NCBI RefSeq assembly: GCF_000420665.1
Contig: NZ_ATVJ01000001.1
Span: 682,001 to 746,000, forward strand
Length of the DNA: 64,000 bases
Direction: 5' to 3'
From: Ponticaulis koreensis DSM 19734
GTDB lineage: Bacteria; Pseudomonadota; Alphaproteobacteria; Caulobacterales; Hyphomonadaceae
Under the pieces are notes generated by a model. That model ran no database searches. It was not told the origin of the DNA and saw only the letters and a program-made list of their open reading frames with translations. This document shows positions 25,547 through 34,680 of the stretch, one piece after another. Position 1 is the stretch's first letter, and each line of letters starts with the position of its first letter. The position numbers and the translations under genes were made by a program.

Positions 25547-28066
25547 TTATTCGCCGATGAAGTAACGGAAGCGTACGCCAACCGTACGCGGCGCGCCGAT
25601 GGTTGCGTATGGATTACGAACCGTAACCGGGTCACCATTGATGTCAGAAGCGACCTGCGCTGACAGCGGCGTGCCAACATAGCCGGTGATCACATACTCA
25701 TCGAACAGGTTTTTCACGTAGAGAGACGCATCCCAGTTATCTGCCGCATAAGTGACGGATGCATTGGCCAAGCCAACGTCTGGAACCGTCAGAGATGAAC
25801 CACGCCCGCCCGTACGAGTGAGAATGTCCCCCTGCCAGTTGTACCCACCGCGAACCGTAACTTCATTGCCGCTGGCAAGCGGCATGACGTATTCACCGAA
25901 AATTGCGAACTGGTTTTCAGGAGAGCCCGGCAGACGATCGCCAGCCTGACCATCTTCAAACGCAGTACCAAACCCCGGAGGCGTAATCGTGCGAATGAGG
26001 AATGGCACATCTTCTGTCAGCTCCGTTGCAGCGTGAGAGAATGAACCGCGCAGGCTGAACTGGTCGTTAACCTGCCATGACCCCTGAAGTTCAAGACCTT
26101 TGGACTCTGCGCCCGCAGCGTTGACCGTGATCGGAATATTCGCGTTTACCGTCGCAGAAGATACCTGTGGATCCGTCCACTCAACGAAGAAGATCGCACC
26201 GTTCAGGATCAAATCGCCATCGAGCCATGCGGTCTTTGCACCAATCTCATAGCTCGTTGTCTGGTCAGGACCATATGCGCGCTCGTCAAACTGAGCGACA
26301 TCACCCGGGTTCGGGCCATATTGCTGACCTGGCGCCAACGCACATGCGCCCTGCGTAGCGTTTGGATCGTAAGCCGCACACGTGCCAAGTCCGTTGGAAT
26401 TACCAATGCGATACCCCTCAGCCACTGTGAAGTAACCCAGAATATCGTCAGTGAATTGGTAAGACGTATTGAACTTGTAGAGGAAGCCATCATCAGATTG
26501 ACCGAGTGTCGGGTCAAACGAGTTCGCGCGAATCTGGTCGAGAGTCTGTTCATTGAACGTCTGGTCAAACAACGGGAAATCAACCGCGCTGAATTCTTTC
26601 AGCTCATAATCATAATATCGACCACCGATGGTAACAGACCAACGGTCTGTAATGTCATAGCCGATTTCACCGAAGAAGGCGGACTCTGTAAGCTCAATAA
26701 GACTCTGTGAGAAGTACTCAAGGTCATTCGGATGATCTTCCAGGAAGGTGAAGCCCAGTGTGTTGATAGCATATGTATCGTAGTTCGGCGTGTATTCAGC
26801 GGAGAATGCTGCGCTTTCCGAGTTAGAATAAAATGCACCGACGATCCAGTTGAACGGTCCGTCTGTAGTTGAGACGAGGCGAAGTTCCTGAGTGAAGGTA
26901 TCTGTCTCACCAACTTCGTGTGTCATAGAACCGAACGCAGGGAACAACTCGTAAGAATACTCCAGAGTAATCAGAAGATTGTTCTGGTCGCGGTTACCAT
27001 CATCAGCGAACTCTGAATAACCCGTCGCAGATGTCAGCTCTGCAAACCCGAGGTCAGCCGTGAATTCAAGCGCGAGAAGCTCGTTTGTGATAGAGTTTGG
27101 CTCAAGAATACGGCTCGCACTTTCGAACTCACCTGCAGAGAAAAGCTGCTGAGTACCGTTATAGTTCGGGTAGGTCGTCATGCCATGAGAGATGCGGCGG
27201 CCACCAACGTCAACGTCCTGGAAATAGTATGTCAGCGTACCATCGAGCCAGTCCGTTGGTGTCCAGCGCGCGGCGATACGACCTGAAATCGCATCCTCTG
27301 AGTCGACATCTTCCATGCTCGTCAGATTCGCTGCAACATCAGCCGGGTTACCAAAATCAGGATCAGGGTTGGAAACACCGAGCGTCTGGACCAGGAATGG
27401 CTGGTCTACGAAACCAGAATCGCGCAAAACATCGACAGAGCCACGGATCGCAAATGTGTCAGAGATCGTCTGGTTAAACGTAATGCCAACGTCCTGAGAC
27501 ATGGAAGACGCTTCAGAGTACTGATAAAGATCAGCGCGCATCTCAAAAGTGTTTTCGCCAATTTGCGGGCGAACCGGAATATAGCGGATTGCACCAGCAA
27601 GCGTGCCCGCACCATACAGTGTGCCCTGTGGACCAAGCAGAACCTCGACCCGTTCCATGTCATTCAGTTTCAGGTCGATGAAAAGCGGAACTTCACCGAG
27701 ATAGGTTGCAACAGTGCCGCCACCGCTATTATCGCCATCGCCCGAGTTGATCGGGTCAGCGTTGATACCGCGCACAATGATCGGGTTACCCTGACGACCG
27801 CCACGGTCGACAATGTTTATCCCCGGTACCGATGCGATCAGGTCTGCAAGCTCTTCAATGCCCTGCTCTTCGATCTGCTCAGCACCAATAGCTGCGATAT
27901 TAAGAGGTACTGTCTGTACAGTGCCCTCGCGGCGAGTTGCCGTCACAAGAACTGTATCCTGACGTGAAACTGCGTCTTCCGCACCCGGAGCATCCTGCGC
28001 AATCGCAGGCATTGCGAGCGAAGCGACCGCGAGCGCACTCGACGTCATAAGAAGTGAAAGTTTCAT
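25547..28066 (-). CDS. TonB-dependent outer-membrane receptor
   Basis: This is an 839-residue outer-membrane transporter energised by TonB. It has a signal peptide (cleavage near AIA-QD at 23-24) and a TonB-box-like TVLVTATRR. A plug domain follows (residues about 50-170, with IASVPGINIVDRGG and MERVEVLLGPQGTLYGAGTLAGAIRY), and the rest is a beta-barrel. The layout, with aromatic Asp-rich loops, resembles the receptors abundant in marine Caulobacterales and Sphingomonadales. The ligand is unknown, since no adjacent uptake or catabolic genes are present. It is divergent from the TPR-sulfotransferase. Confidence 0.9.
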   Translation of the reverse strand: MKLSLLMTSSALAVASLAMPAIAQDAPGAEDAVSRQDTVLVTATRREGTVQTVPLNIAAIGAEQIEEQGIEELADLIASVPGINIVDRGGRQGNPIIVRGINADPINSGDGDNSGGGTVATYLGEVPLFIDLKLNDMERVEVLLGPQGTLYGAGTLAGAIRYIPVRPQIGENTFEMRADLYQYSEASSMSQDVGITFNQTISDTFAIRGSVDVLRDSGFVDQPFLVQTLGVSNPDPDFGNPADVAANLTSMEDVDSEDAISGRIAARWTPTDWLDGTLTYYFQDVDVGGRRISHGMTTYPNYNGTQQLFSAGEFESASRILEPNSITNELLALEFTADLGFAELTSATGYSEFADDGNRDQNNLLITLEYSYELFPAFGSMTHEVGETDTFTQELRLVSTTDGPFNWIVGAFYSNSESAAFSAEYTPNYDTYAINTLGFTFLEDHPNDLEYFSQSLIELTESAFFGEIGYDITDRWSVTIGGRYYDYELKEFSAVDFPLFDQTFNEQTLDQIRANSFDPTLGQSDDGFLYKFNTSYQFTDDILGYFTVAEGYRIGNSNGLGTCAAYDPNATQGACALAPGQQYGPNPGDVAQFDERAYGPDQTTSYEIGAKTAWLDGDLILNGAIFFVEWTDPQVSSATVNANIPITVNAAGAESKGLELQGSWQVNDQFSLRGSFSHAATELTEDVPFLIRTITPPGFGTAFEDGQAGDRLPGSPENQFAIFGEYVMPLASGNEVTVRGGYNWQGDILTRTGGRGSSLTVPDVGLANASVTYAADNWDASLYVKNLFDEYVITGYVGTPLSAQVASDINGDPVTVRNPYATIGAPRTVGVRFRYFIGE

Positions 28067-28251
28067 CTTTTATTCCTTGATTGAACGCTACAAACCAACC
28101 AGAATTGTCTGGAAAAAAGCTATTCAGTATGGAAGCCCCTTGCGGACAACTCTCCCAAAATTAGTCCTTTACTGTGGACATTTGCATCTTATTGGCGACG
28201 TCGAAAGCAAAAAATAGGCATTTCACCCACCATGAACGAAAAGACTATTCT

Positions 28252-29808
28252 GTGTTAAAAATAGCACGCCAACTTTTGGCGGAGAAAAAATACAAGGAAG
28301 CTCACGCGCTCTGTATTCGGTCTCTGCAGAACAATCCGTCAGACGGAGAAGCCTATTTCCTTCTCGGGCAGCTCACTGCAGATCATAACAATTTTGCAAA
28401 AGCACTCGATATCTACGGACGCGCGCGCACTTCTGGTTATAGTGAGGCGGAGACATGTGCCCAGATTTCCCGCTGCCTGATCGCGCTTAATCGCCGCGAT
28501 GAAGCAGTCAGCATGGTGAGACATGCAATCAGCGCGGGCCCAGTCGATGCGCTGACACTGGACACGATCGGTGTTGTCCTGAGTCGGGCTGGCCTGCACG
28601 ATGAAGCTGTCGCGTTTTATCAGAAAGCCTGCGCCAGAAATCCGAACATCGCCGATTATCAATACAATCTCGGAGCGGCGTTGCAATTTGTGGGACGCTT
28701 CAAAGAAGCTGGCGACGCCTTTCAAGCCTGTCTTGCGCTCGCACCTCGCAATACCCGTGCACGAGTTGCCTTGGTGTCAATAACCACCCAATCAGAGCAG
28801 GATAATTCACTGCGCGAACTTAAAGCCGACTGGGATCAGCGAGCTGTATCTGACACTGATGCCAAATTGCAGCTTGCGCATGCGATCGCTAAAACCCAAG
28901 AGGATATGGGCGATCAACAGGAAGCCATGACATGGCTGGCGCAGGGCAAGGCCATTAAATTGGCAACGCTGAAACCGCGTGAAGATGAAGACCGCGCTTG
29001 CTTTGACGCAGCCAGACACCTCGCAGCTACACTGAATATTTCACCCAACGATACAGCAAATGGTCCAATATTTATCGTCGGGATGCCCAGAACGGGCACG
29101 ACACTCGTCGACCGGATTGTGTCTTCACATTCGTCCGTAACCTCCGGAGGCGAACTCGGTGATTTCTCAATCGCGCTGAAACGCCAGGCTGCCACAAAAA
29201 GCCCGCTGGTTCTGGATGAGGAAACGCTGCGCGCCACTGAAACGCTGGATATGAAAGCGCTCGGTCAGCGCTATCTGAAATCTGTTGAAGCCACGCTGCA
29301 ACTAACCGGGCGCTTCACGGATAAAATGCCACTCAATTTCTTTTACGTACCTGCTATTCTATCCGCCATTCCAAATGCACGTGTAATCTGTGTGCGGAGA
29401 AATCCTGCAGACACTGTGCTCAGCAATTACAGACAACTATTCGCGACAGCATTTTCCTTCTACACCTACGCCTACGACCTGAAACTTGCCGCACGCTATG
29501 TGGTAGAGTTCAATAAGCTTATGGACGCTTTTTCCGAGCGCATACCCGAAAAAGCCTTCACATCGGTGCATTACGAACAGCTCGTTACTCACACTGAAGA
29601 GGAGGTGCGCAGGCTTCTCGCGTTTTGCGATCTGCCGTTTGAAGAGGCCTGCATGCGATTCCATGAGAGCAAGGCCGCCGTTGCGACAGCGAGTGCCACT
29701 CAGGTTCGCAAGCCCGTCTACACAAGTTCAGTCGGTCGTTGGCAGAAATGTGAAGACGCTATGCAGCCCGCTCTGGAAATACTGCGCGACGCAAATCTGG
29801 AGTTCTGA
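28252..29808 (+). CDS. TPR-repeat sulfotransferase
   Basis: This protein joins about five N-terminal tetratricopeptide repeats (roughly residues 5-190) to a C-terminal PAPS-dependent sulfotransferase domain. The phosphosulfate loop is GMPRTGTT near residue 277, with RRNPADTVLSNYRQ as the second nucleotide site. The start is uncertain. A GTG at 28252 opens directly into the first repeat; a GTG at 28174 would add 26 residues of unrelated composition. Neither has a strong ribosome site. The acceptor is unknown; family members may modify surface glycans or proteins. Confidence 0.82.
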   Translation: MLKIARQLLAEKKYKEAHALCIRSLQNNPSDGEAYFLLGQLTADHNNFAKALDIYGRARTSGYSEAETCAQISRCLIALNRRDEAVSMVRHAISAGPVDALTLDTIGVVLSRAGLHDEAVAFYQKACARNPNIADYQYNLGAALQFVGRFKEAGDAFQACLALAPRNTRARVALVSITTQSEQDNSLRELKADWDQRAVSDTDAKLQLAHAIAKTQEDMGDQQEAMTWLAQGKAIKLATLKPREDEDRACFDAARHLAATLNISPNDTANGPIFIVGMPRTGTTLVDRIVSSHSSVTSGGELGDFSIALKRQAATKSPLVLDEETLRATETLDMKALGQRYLKSVEATLQLTGRFTDKMPLNFFYVPAILSAIPNARVICVRRNPADTVLSNYRQLFATAFSFYTYAYDLKLAARYVVEFNKLMDAFSERIPEKAFTSVHYEQLVTHTEEEVRRLLAFCDLPFEEACMRFHESKAAVATASATQVRKPVYTSSVGRWQKCEDAMQPALEILRDANLEF

Positions 29809-29811
29809 TCC

Positions 29812-30309
29812 CTAAACATCAAACCGGCCCGATTTGGCGTCCTTCGAAACCTCATCAGCCGTGAAGATGCGGCCATTCATAACCGCGTACACGCCAACCG
29901 GCAGAGCCTGGGCTGCAACCACTGCACCGCCCACATTAAAACCAGCATCCGACTTTCCGAGCGCGAACGGGCGAAGCGCACCTGTCAGCACAACCGTCTT
30001 GTCGCCAGTCTTTCCATCAAGAAACCGAGCTGTTTCACCCATCGTACTGGTGCCGTGCGTGATGACGATATGCGTTTCAGGTACAATCTTCACGGCACTT
30101 AGAATGTGCGCGCGGTGGTCTTCTGTCATATCAGCGCTATCAAGGCTCATAATGGGCTGCACACGCGGAAAATGCGTTTTCCCGACCCGCAACAGTTCCG
30201 GCACATTGGTCACGTTCTCAGTGTTGAGAACCAGACTCTCGGTGAAGGTGTCATGATCCTTATCGAGCGTTCCGCCTGTGGTGAGGATAACGAGTTTTTC
30301 CATAGACAT
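29812..30309 (-). CDS. Short asparaginase-domain protein
   Basis: This 165-residue protein corresponds only to the N-terminal catalytic domain of type I/II asparaginases (about 330 residues). It starts VILTTGGTLDK with the nucleophile-position Thr14 and has THGTSTMGETA near 84-94 and a Lys156 that aligns with the catalytic Lys. The second triad normally reads Thr-Asp, but here the Asp is Ser88. Stand-alone short asparaginase-domain proteins do exist, so this need not be a truncation. Because of the substitution, asparaginase activity should not be assumed. Confidence 0.75.
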   Translation of the reverse strand: MSMEKLVILTTGGTLDKDHDTFTESLVLNTENVTNVPELLRVGKTHFPRVQPIMSLDSADMTEDHRAHILSAVKIVPETHIVITHGTSTMGETARFLDGKTGDKTVVLTGALRPFALGKSDAGFNVGGAVVAAQALPVGVYAVMNGRIFTADEVSKDAKSGRFDV

Positions 30310-30341
30310 AGCGTGGTGCCGTCCTGCCAGGTGTCAGACAT

Positions 30342-30370
30342 AAAAAGAACGCGGGAACAGGTTTTCCGCG
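30342..30370 (-). terminator. Terminator-like hairpin after the XRE gene
   Basis: On the minus strand CGCGGAA and TTCCCGCG form an imperfect stem with a short loop, followed by TTCTTTTT. It lies about 60 bp past the XRE stop and just before the asparaginase-like start, so it would end the DUF2975-XRE message. Confidence 0.5.
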
Positions 30371-30430
30371 CGTCGCTTGATTGAAGAAATATCAGAAATG
30401 GTCATGTCCGGACAGAGTCCGGGCGTGAAT

Positions 30431-30670
30431 TCACTCGGCCGCGGCTTGCTGGCCGTCCTCATCCTCTTCATCATCAAACACAAGAAGATCTGCCGGCTGA
30501 CAGTGCAGCTCGCGGCAAAGCGCTTCCAGCGTTGAGAACCGGACGGCTTTCGCCTTACCGGTTTTGAGAATAGACAGGTTGGCGAGTGTCACACCGACCC
30601 TATCACTGAGCTCCGTCAGTGACATGCGGCGGTCCAGAAGGACGCGATCTAGGGTAACGCGAATCGGCAT
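30431..30670 (-). CDS. XRE-family (YozG-type) transcriptional regulator
   Basis: This is a 79-residue Cro/C1 helix-turn-helix protein. The recognition region is LTELSDRVGVTLANLSILKTG, followed by the FSTLEALCRELHCQPADLL segment typical of the YozG group. The acidic tail (EDEDG) follows. YozG-type regulators are usually encoded next to a DUF2975 membrane protein, as here with 6 bp spacing. This genomic pairing suggests a membrane sensor/regulator unit, though no function has been fixed. Confidence 0.85.
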   Translation of the reverse strand: MPIRVTLDRVLLDRRMSLTELSDRVGVTLANLSILKTGKAKAVRFSTLEALCRELHCQPADLLVFDDEEDEDGQQAAAE

Positions 30671-30676
30671 ATATTA

Positions 30677-31201
30677 TCAGATTGTCATTTTTTCTTCTTC
30701 GCGCAAGCGCGTGCCTTCGGCAAACACCTGGCTCAGGACCATAAGAGTGATCACCGCGACCCATGCGGCGAGGTTAACAGAGAAGTTCACTGATGTATTC
30801 ACCAGGAACATTTTAGCTGCAAAACCAATGGCGTGGCGACAAAGTTCCATTCCCGCGACAATCAGCGCAAGCCGTGTAAGTCGGCGCGCGTTTTCCGGGA
30901 CGAATGGATCGCCATCAATAAGAGTTTTGAGAATACGCTTGAGCTGGCCGGCCATAAGAATGAATCCGACCAGGATAACGATGAGACTTGCAAAGCCGAT
31001 CAGATAGGTCGGCGTATCAACGGAGATATTGCCTTCAAGCACAGGCAATTGCAGTGCGCCGCCGGAGAGATCAGTGGCCATTGCGATCACAAGAACCGTG
31101 ACGCAGATACCCAGAACCAGCCAGCCAAGGCTGGTGATAACGCTCATCAGCACATGCAGTGCCGAAGCGATTGATCCTTTTCCTAAAGCCTTCAGCGGCA
31201 T
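30677..31201 (-). CDS. DUF2975 membrane protein
   Basis: This 174-residue protein has four predicted membrane helices. The DGDPFVPENARRLTRLALI segment between helices 2 and 3 is the DUF2975 hallmark. The ATG at 31201 is preferred: GGAG lies upstream, and the longer reading adds 18 residues with no family match. It is followed after 6 bp by the XRE regulator. It is preceded on the same strand by a 37-residue membrane peptide gene, so all three may form one operon. Confidence 0.82.
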   Translation of the reverse strand: MPLKALGKGSIASALHVLMSVITSLGWLVLGICVTVLVIAMATDLSGGALQLPVLEGNISVDTPTYLIGFASLIVILVGFILMAGQLKRILKTLIDGDPFVPENARRLTRLALIVAGMELCRHAIGFAAKMFLVNTSVNFSVNLAAWVAVITLMVLSQVFAEGTRLREEEKMTI

Positions 31202-31274
31202 TGTGTCGTCAGCTCCAGTTGTTCGTTGCAAGGGTGGAGGCCATATGCTCACCACCCTGCCTAAACCGCAACTA

Positions 31275-31388
31275 CTATACGCTCAAGGGCGAAAGTGCGG
31301 TGAGGTAACCGGTTAGTACTACCATGGGCGCGCCAAAATAAACCAGCCCGATCATGAGACCCGTTACGCCGGATTTGAGAGTACGCAT
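31275..31388 (-). CDS. 37-residue single-pass membrane peptide (unannotated small ORF)
   Basis: This small reading frame is shorter than the usual cutoff. It starts MRTLKSGVTGLMIGLVYF and ends in TALSPLSV, giving one hydrophobic helix of about 20 residues with basic N-terminal residues. An AAGGA element lies about 10 nt before the ATG. It is 73 bp upstream of the DUF2975 gene on the same strand. I see no homology. The evidence is composition, a plausible start and position, so it could also be chance. Confidence 0.45.
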   Translation of the reverse strand: MRTLKSGVTGLMIGLVYFGAPMVVLTGYLTALSPLSV

Positions 31389-31561
31389 TTTAAAAAAGTC
31401 CTTCTTGCTCTAGTTAGAAAGCCGTTCAACGAACCGTGACACTATGTCGGGAGGAAAGTGGCTCGCCTCGACTTGTCCATAAACAATAATGATTTATCGA
31501 AAAACAATCAAGCATAAATTTATCGAAAAACATAAAATCGACGTGATGAAGGTGTGATCTG

Positions 31562-32164
31562 ATGACCAGAAAGCTTGCTCCCGGCAACCTGATTGCCGCC
31601 ACCCACAACTCCGGAAAAGTCAAAGAATTGAAGGCACTATTTGAGCCTTTGGGGTTCCAGGTACGCTCTGCGATCGAACTTGATCTTGCAGAGCCGGAAG
31701 AGACCGAAAAAACTTTTACGGGCAATGCCGCTTTGAAGGCTTTGGCAGCCGCAAGGACCACTGGCGAGCCTGCTTTGTCAGATGATTCAGGCCTTGAAGT
31801 GTTCGCTCTGGATGGTCAGCCAGGCATTTATTCAGCGCGCTGGGCCGGTGAGCCGCGCAGCTTTGAAAATGCCATGAAGAAAGTTCAGACCGCTCTGGTA
31901 GAAAAGAATGCCGACGATTATTCGGCGCGATTCGTCTGCGCCCTCGCCATTGGCTGGCCGGATGGCCATACCGAAATCTTTGAAGGCGAAGTTCGTGGCC
32001 ATCTGGAATTCCCAGCCCGCGGCGATAAAGGCTTTGGCTATGATCCTATTTTCGTCGCTGAGGGCGAAACCATCACATTCGGCGAAATGGATCCTGACCG
32101 GAAACATGCCATGAGTCACCGCGCCGATGCTTTTGTGAAGCTGAAGGCTGCGCTGGAGATTTAA
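31562..32164 (+). CDS. rdgB: RdgB/HAM1 dITP/XTP pyrophosphatase
   Basis: This house-cleaning enzyme hydrolyses non-canonical purine triphosphates to monophosphates. The 200-residue protein has the THNSGKVKE substrate loop, ALSDDSGLEVFALDG with the catalytic Asp, GIYSARWAG, and the KGFGYDPIF motif with MSHRADA at the end. An AAGGTG lies 6 nt before the ATG. The stop overlaps the hemW start by one base (TAATG), showing coupling. Confidence 0.96.
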   Translation: MTRKLAPGNLIAATHNSGKVKELKALFEPLGFQVRSAIELDLAEPEETEKTFTGNAALKALAAARTTGEPALSDDSGLEVFALDGQPGIYSARWAGEPRSFENAMKKVQTALVEKNADDYSARFVCALAIGWPDGHTEIFEGEVRGHLEFPARGDKGFGYDPIFVAEGETITFGEMDPDRKHAMSHRADAFVKLKAALEI

Positions 32165-33327
32165 TGTCGGGCTCGCCGCGCCTTCCTGATGAGCTGTTCG
32201 GCATATACGTCCACTGGCCGTATTGCGCGAAGATTTGTCCTTATTGCGATTTCAACGTCTATGCGGCGAAATCGCGGGACACTTCAGCTCTGGAAGCAGC
32301 GATCCTGAAAGATATTGAAGGATATGCGGCCGGCCTGACGGGCCGCACACTCACATCTTTATACTTTGGCGGTGGTACGCCCTCTTTGTGTGCCCCGTCA
32401 TTTCTATCCGAGGTGATAGAAACGTCCGCCGTTCAATTTGAGCCGGATGGCGATATCGAGATCACTCTGGAAGCCAATCCTGAAGACATCACGCCCGAAC
32501 GCCTGAAAGCGTGGAAGGCCGCAGGCGTAAACCGGCTTTCACTCGGCGTGCAGGCTTTGAATGACGATGCGCTTCGCTTTCTTGGGCGCAATCACACCAG
32601 CGACGAAGCCCGCAAGGCGATTGATGCAGCGCTAAATGTTTTTCCGAACACATCGATTGATCTGATTTATGCGCGGCCGGGCCAGAGCATTCATGCTTGG
32701 CTGGAGGAGCTCGATAGCGCGCTTTCAAAGGGCACGCCGCATTTGTCACTCTATGAACTGACAATCAAAGAGAAGACCGCGTTTGCCAAACAGGTCGAGC
32801 GCGAGCAATTCATACCTCTGGGCGAAGATGAGCAGGCGGACCTTTATATAGAGACGCTGAAGCTAACTGCTAAGCGGGGCCTGCCCGCGTATGAAGTCTC
32901 CAACCATGCGCGTTCTGAAGACTATTGCTCGCGACATAACCTCACCTATTGGCTGAACGGCGAATGGCTTGGCATCGGCCCCGGCGCAGAAGGTAAGCTG
33001 GAATTACCGGACGGGCGCACGACGACAATCGCTGAACAACGCGTTCCGGATTATATCAGCGCCGTCGAAGAGCGAGGCACCGGCTCGGCTGAGACTTTCT
33101 CCCTCACTGGCATTGAAGCGGCTGAAGAAGCGGTCATTCTGGGCCTGCGTTCAAAGCGAGGTGTGGATCGCGCCAGTGTCGAGGCCCGCCTTGGCGCACC
33201 GCTCAACGCCCGCAAGCTTGAGAGCTTCACAGAAAACGGCCAGCTCCTTGAAGAAGCTGGCCGCATATCATTGACCGAAAAAGGCTGGTTGCTGGCTGAT
33301 TATATTGCCGGCGAAATCCTGCCCTGA
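32164..33327 (+). CDS. hemW: HemW radical SAM protein (coproporphyrinogen III oxidase-like)
   Basis: HemW is a radical SAM protein that binds heme and is thought to deliver it to respiratory enzymes. It was long mislabelled as an oxygen-independent coproporphyrinogen oxidase. The 387-residue product has Cys21, Cys25 and Cys28 (CAKICPYC) and lacks the extra cysteine of true HemN. The SLYFGGGTPSL and SLGVQALND motifs follow, with a C-terminal HemN-type domain. It directly follows rdgB, a common pairing, and ends 2 bp before a convergent lipoprotein gene. Confidence 0.93.
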   Translation: MSGSPRLPDELFGIYVHWPYCAKICPYCDFNVYAAKSRDTSALEAAILKDIEGYAAGLTGRTLTSLYFGGGTPSLCAPSFLSEVIETSAVQFEPDGDIEITLEANPEDITPERLKAWKAAGVNRLSLGVQALNDDALRFLGRNHTSDEARKAIDAALNVFPNTSIDLIYARPGQSIHAWLEELDSALSKGTPHLSLYELTIKEKTAFAKQVEREQFIPLGEDEQADLYIETLKLTAKRGLPAYEVSNHARSEDYCSRHNLTYWLNGEWLGIGPGAEGKLELPDGRTTTIAEQRVPDYISAVEERGTGSAETFSLTGIEAAEEAVILGLRSKRGVDRASVEARLGAPLNARKLESFTENGQLLEEAGRISLTEKGWLLADYIAGEILP

Positions 33328-33329
33328 GC

Positions 33330-34637
33330 CTAGCTGCCGCCGACCACAAAACTGTCTGGCGCGTCTTCGACCAGCACCGGACCGCTCGGGCGGATCGACA
33401 TGATAGACAGACCGCGCTCGATTGTACCGTCTTCACGAAAACGGAAGAGACCATTCACACCGCGAAAGCCGTCAGCTTCGAGAAGTTCATCTTCTGAAAC
33501 GCGGCCATCGGTGAGGAAAGATATAGAGAGCGCCGCAGCATCATAACCAAGGCTGGCAAGCGAGGCAGGTTCGCTATTGTAAACGCCCTGAAACGCATTG
33601 CTGAAATATTCAGTGTCCTGCGGATCAGGCATCGCGAAGATGGCGTTCTCCAGAACCGGCTCACGCCAGATTTGCGGATCGTTCCAGATGGATGTACCGA
33701 TATACTGAAGCTGGCGCAGATTTACTTCATAGTATGGAAGCAGCGGAGCGACTGCGCGAAGCTGAACGCCATTATCCGGGATCATCACTGCAACGCGCTC
33801 AGTCCGGTTCATAAGTGAACTATTGATACGCCCAGCAAGACGGCGCGCCTCATCCACCGGCGCCTGATTGTCTGGTGCGTAGAATTCGGACGCGATGACA
33901 ATGCCGCCGCGACGGGCTGCTTCAAAACGCAGAGCCGTTTCCACGCGGCGCGAATAGGTAGACGCTGGCCCCATAAAGGCAAACTTGCGAATGCCCTGAG
34001 CCATTGTGTGATCCACAATGCGCGCGACTTCTTCTTCCGGCGGGAAGCTCATCAAATAAGCGCCGCCACCCGCCGCAGACCGGTCATTCGAAAAGGCAAT
34101 GATTGGAATGTCTACGGCTCGCGCCGTTGTCGCAACCGACTGAACACTCGTCGCAAACAGCGGACCGATAATGACGTCAGCGCCTTCATTGATCACTTCA
34201 GTGGCTGCAGCAGCAGACTGGCGCGCATCACCGGCAGTGTCCTTCGGAATAATCAGAATGTCTGTGCCAGCCTGATCGAACAGAGCCATCTCGATAGCGG
34301 CAAGAAGACCTGAGGCTTGCGAACGCACGCCCGCGCGCGAGTGAGAGAAAGGCAGAAGTACGCCAACACGGCGGATCTGGCGGCCTTCCATGAATTCAGG
34401 TGTGAGGAAGAGGCGCGCATCCGGACCGGTTTCTTCAGGCTCTTCCGGCAGAACCTCTTCAGGCTCAGGCAGCTCATCGGTTGGCGGAGGCGGCGGCTCA
34501 GGCTCTGTACGCGGCTCACCTGTAGAGATCGGTACAGGCGGGCGCGCAGGTGCAGTTGCACAGGATGCCGCAAGCAATCCCGCCAGAAGCAGGCTTGGCA
34601 CCACAGAAAACTGCCTTAAAGCTAGAACCGGTTTCAT
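33330..34637 (-). CDS. LpoA-like penicillin-binding protein activator lipoprotein
   Basis: This 435-residue lipoprotein has a lipobox near residue 26 (LAASC), a Pro/Glu-rich linker to about residue 75, and a type I periplasmic-binding fold (Peripla_BP_6 type). The core starts near IRRVGVLLPFSHSRAGV and includes an IIGPLFATSV segment. Bacterial relatives annotated as PBP activators (LpoA C-domain) regulate peptidoglycan synthases at the outer membrane. The N-terminal TPR domain of E. coli LpoA is absent. It is divergent from rsmI, an arrangement widely seen, with yraN next. Confidence 0.85.
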   Translation of the reverse strand: MKPVLALRQFSVVPSLLLAGLLAASCATAPARPPVPISTGEPRTEPEPPPPPTDELPEPEEVLPEEPEETGPDARLFLTPEFMEGRQIRRVGVLLPFSHSRAGVRSQASGLLAAIEMALFDQAGTDILIIPKDTAGDARQSAAAATEVINEGADVIIGPLFATSVQSVATTARAVDIPIIAFSNDRSAAGGGAYLMSFPPEEEVARIVDHTMAQGIRKFAFMGPASTYSRRVETALRFEAARRGGIVIASEFYAPDNQAPVDEARRLAGRINSSLMNRTERVAVMIPDNGVQLRAVAPLLPYYEVNLRQLQYIGTSIWNDPQIWREPVLENAIFAMPDPQDTEYFSNAFQGVYNSEPASLASLGYDAAALSISFLTDGRVSEDELLEADGFRGVNGLFRFREDGTIERGLSIMSIRPSGPVLVEDAPDSFVVGGS

Positions 34638-34680
34638 CGTCTACTCTCCCAGGTCCCCGAAGATCGGACCGTCATACCTT

